In this document: positions 6,612 to 6,635 of the stretch, piece by piece
Layout: each line of letters starts with the position of its first letter
Numbering within the stretch: the stretch's first letter is position 1
From: DASYAN01 sp036501345
GTDB taxonomy: Bacteria > Chloroflexota > Ktedonobacteria > Ktedonobacterales > Ktedonobacteraceae
Length of the DNA stretch: 6,635 nucleotides
Assembly: GCA_036501345.1 (NCBI GenBank)
Contig: DASYAN010000572.1
Span: forward strand, 1 to 6,635
Direction: 5' to 3'
The notes under the pieces: model-generated
Databases searched by the model: none
Seen by the model: the letters and a program-made list of their open reading frames with translations, nothing else
Told to the model about the DNA's origin: nothing
Translations under genes and position numbers: made by a program

Positions 6612-6635
6612 GTGGAATTACGAATCTATGGTCAA
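6612..6635 (+). CDS. Probable start of the next operon gene (first 8 codons only)
   Basis: GTG at 6612 opens a frame reading (M)ELRIYGQ to the right edge, with GAAAGG 11 bases upstream, the same spacing as at the previous gene, and an in-frame TAG at 6606-6608 just before. A short M-E-L-R-x-Y start is typical of Wzz-type chain-length or tyrosine-kinase-linked polysaccharide co-polymerase proteins, which would suit the operon, but eight residues cannot establish that. An ATG at 6628 in another frame is an alternative start. Confidence 0.33.

Overview
The window holds part of an exopolysaccharide (EPS) or capsule biosynthesis operon on the + strand. Divergently, on the - strand, lies a large membrane-anchored PP2C-type Ser/Thr protein phosphatase. 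Base composition looks close to balanced. The phosphatase has a Chloroflexota-like layout (cytoplasmic PP2C, one membrane helix, large outside domain), and the GT4 and polyprenyl glycosylphosphotransferase proteins resemble versions common in that phylum. A Chloroflexota bacterium, perhaps of the Ktedonobacteria, is my best guess, but this is an inference from protein character, not a proven placement.

Layout. From 1897 down to the left edge (- strand) runs the phosphatase, open at its 3' end and starting at a TTG codon. From 1898 to 2608 there is about 0.7 kb with no convincing gene. It holds a possible - strand promoter and a striking number of short perfect hairpins and small repeats. From 2609 rightward come three tightly packed + strand genes: a GT4 glycosyltransferase (2609-3799), a membrane phosphoglycosyltransferase that would start the lipid-linked glycan (3824-5428), and a second, different GT4 glycosyltransferase (5432-6496). 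Gaps of 24 and 3 bases indicate one operon. A fourth gene probably begins at 6612 and leaves the window after eight codons.

How they work together. The middle gene is expected to load a sugar-1-phosphate onto undecaprenyl phosphate at the inner face of the membrane. The two GT4 enzymes would then extend the lipid-linked sugar from nucleotide-sugar donors. Export and chain-length control genes would be expected downstream. The phosphatase may be an unrelated neighbour or part of a Ser/Thr phosphorylation circuit.

The most interesting point is at the end of the second GT4 gene. A TAG interrupts what reads as the family's normal C-terminal helix, and the same frame stays open for 26 more codons with plausible C-terminal sequence. 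This suggests a recent nonsense change, read-through, or a base-calling error. The second is the hairpin- and repeat-rich leader in front of the EPS operon.
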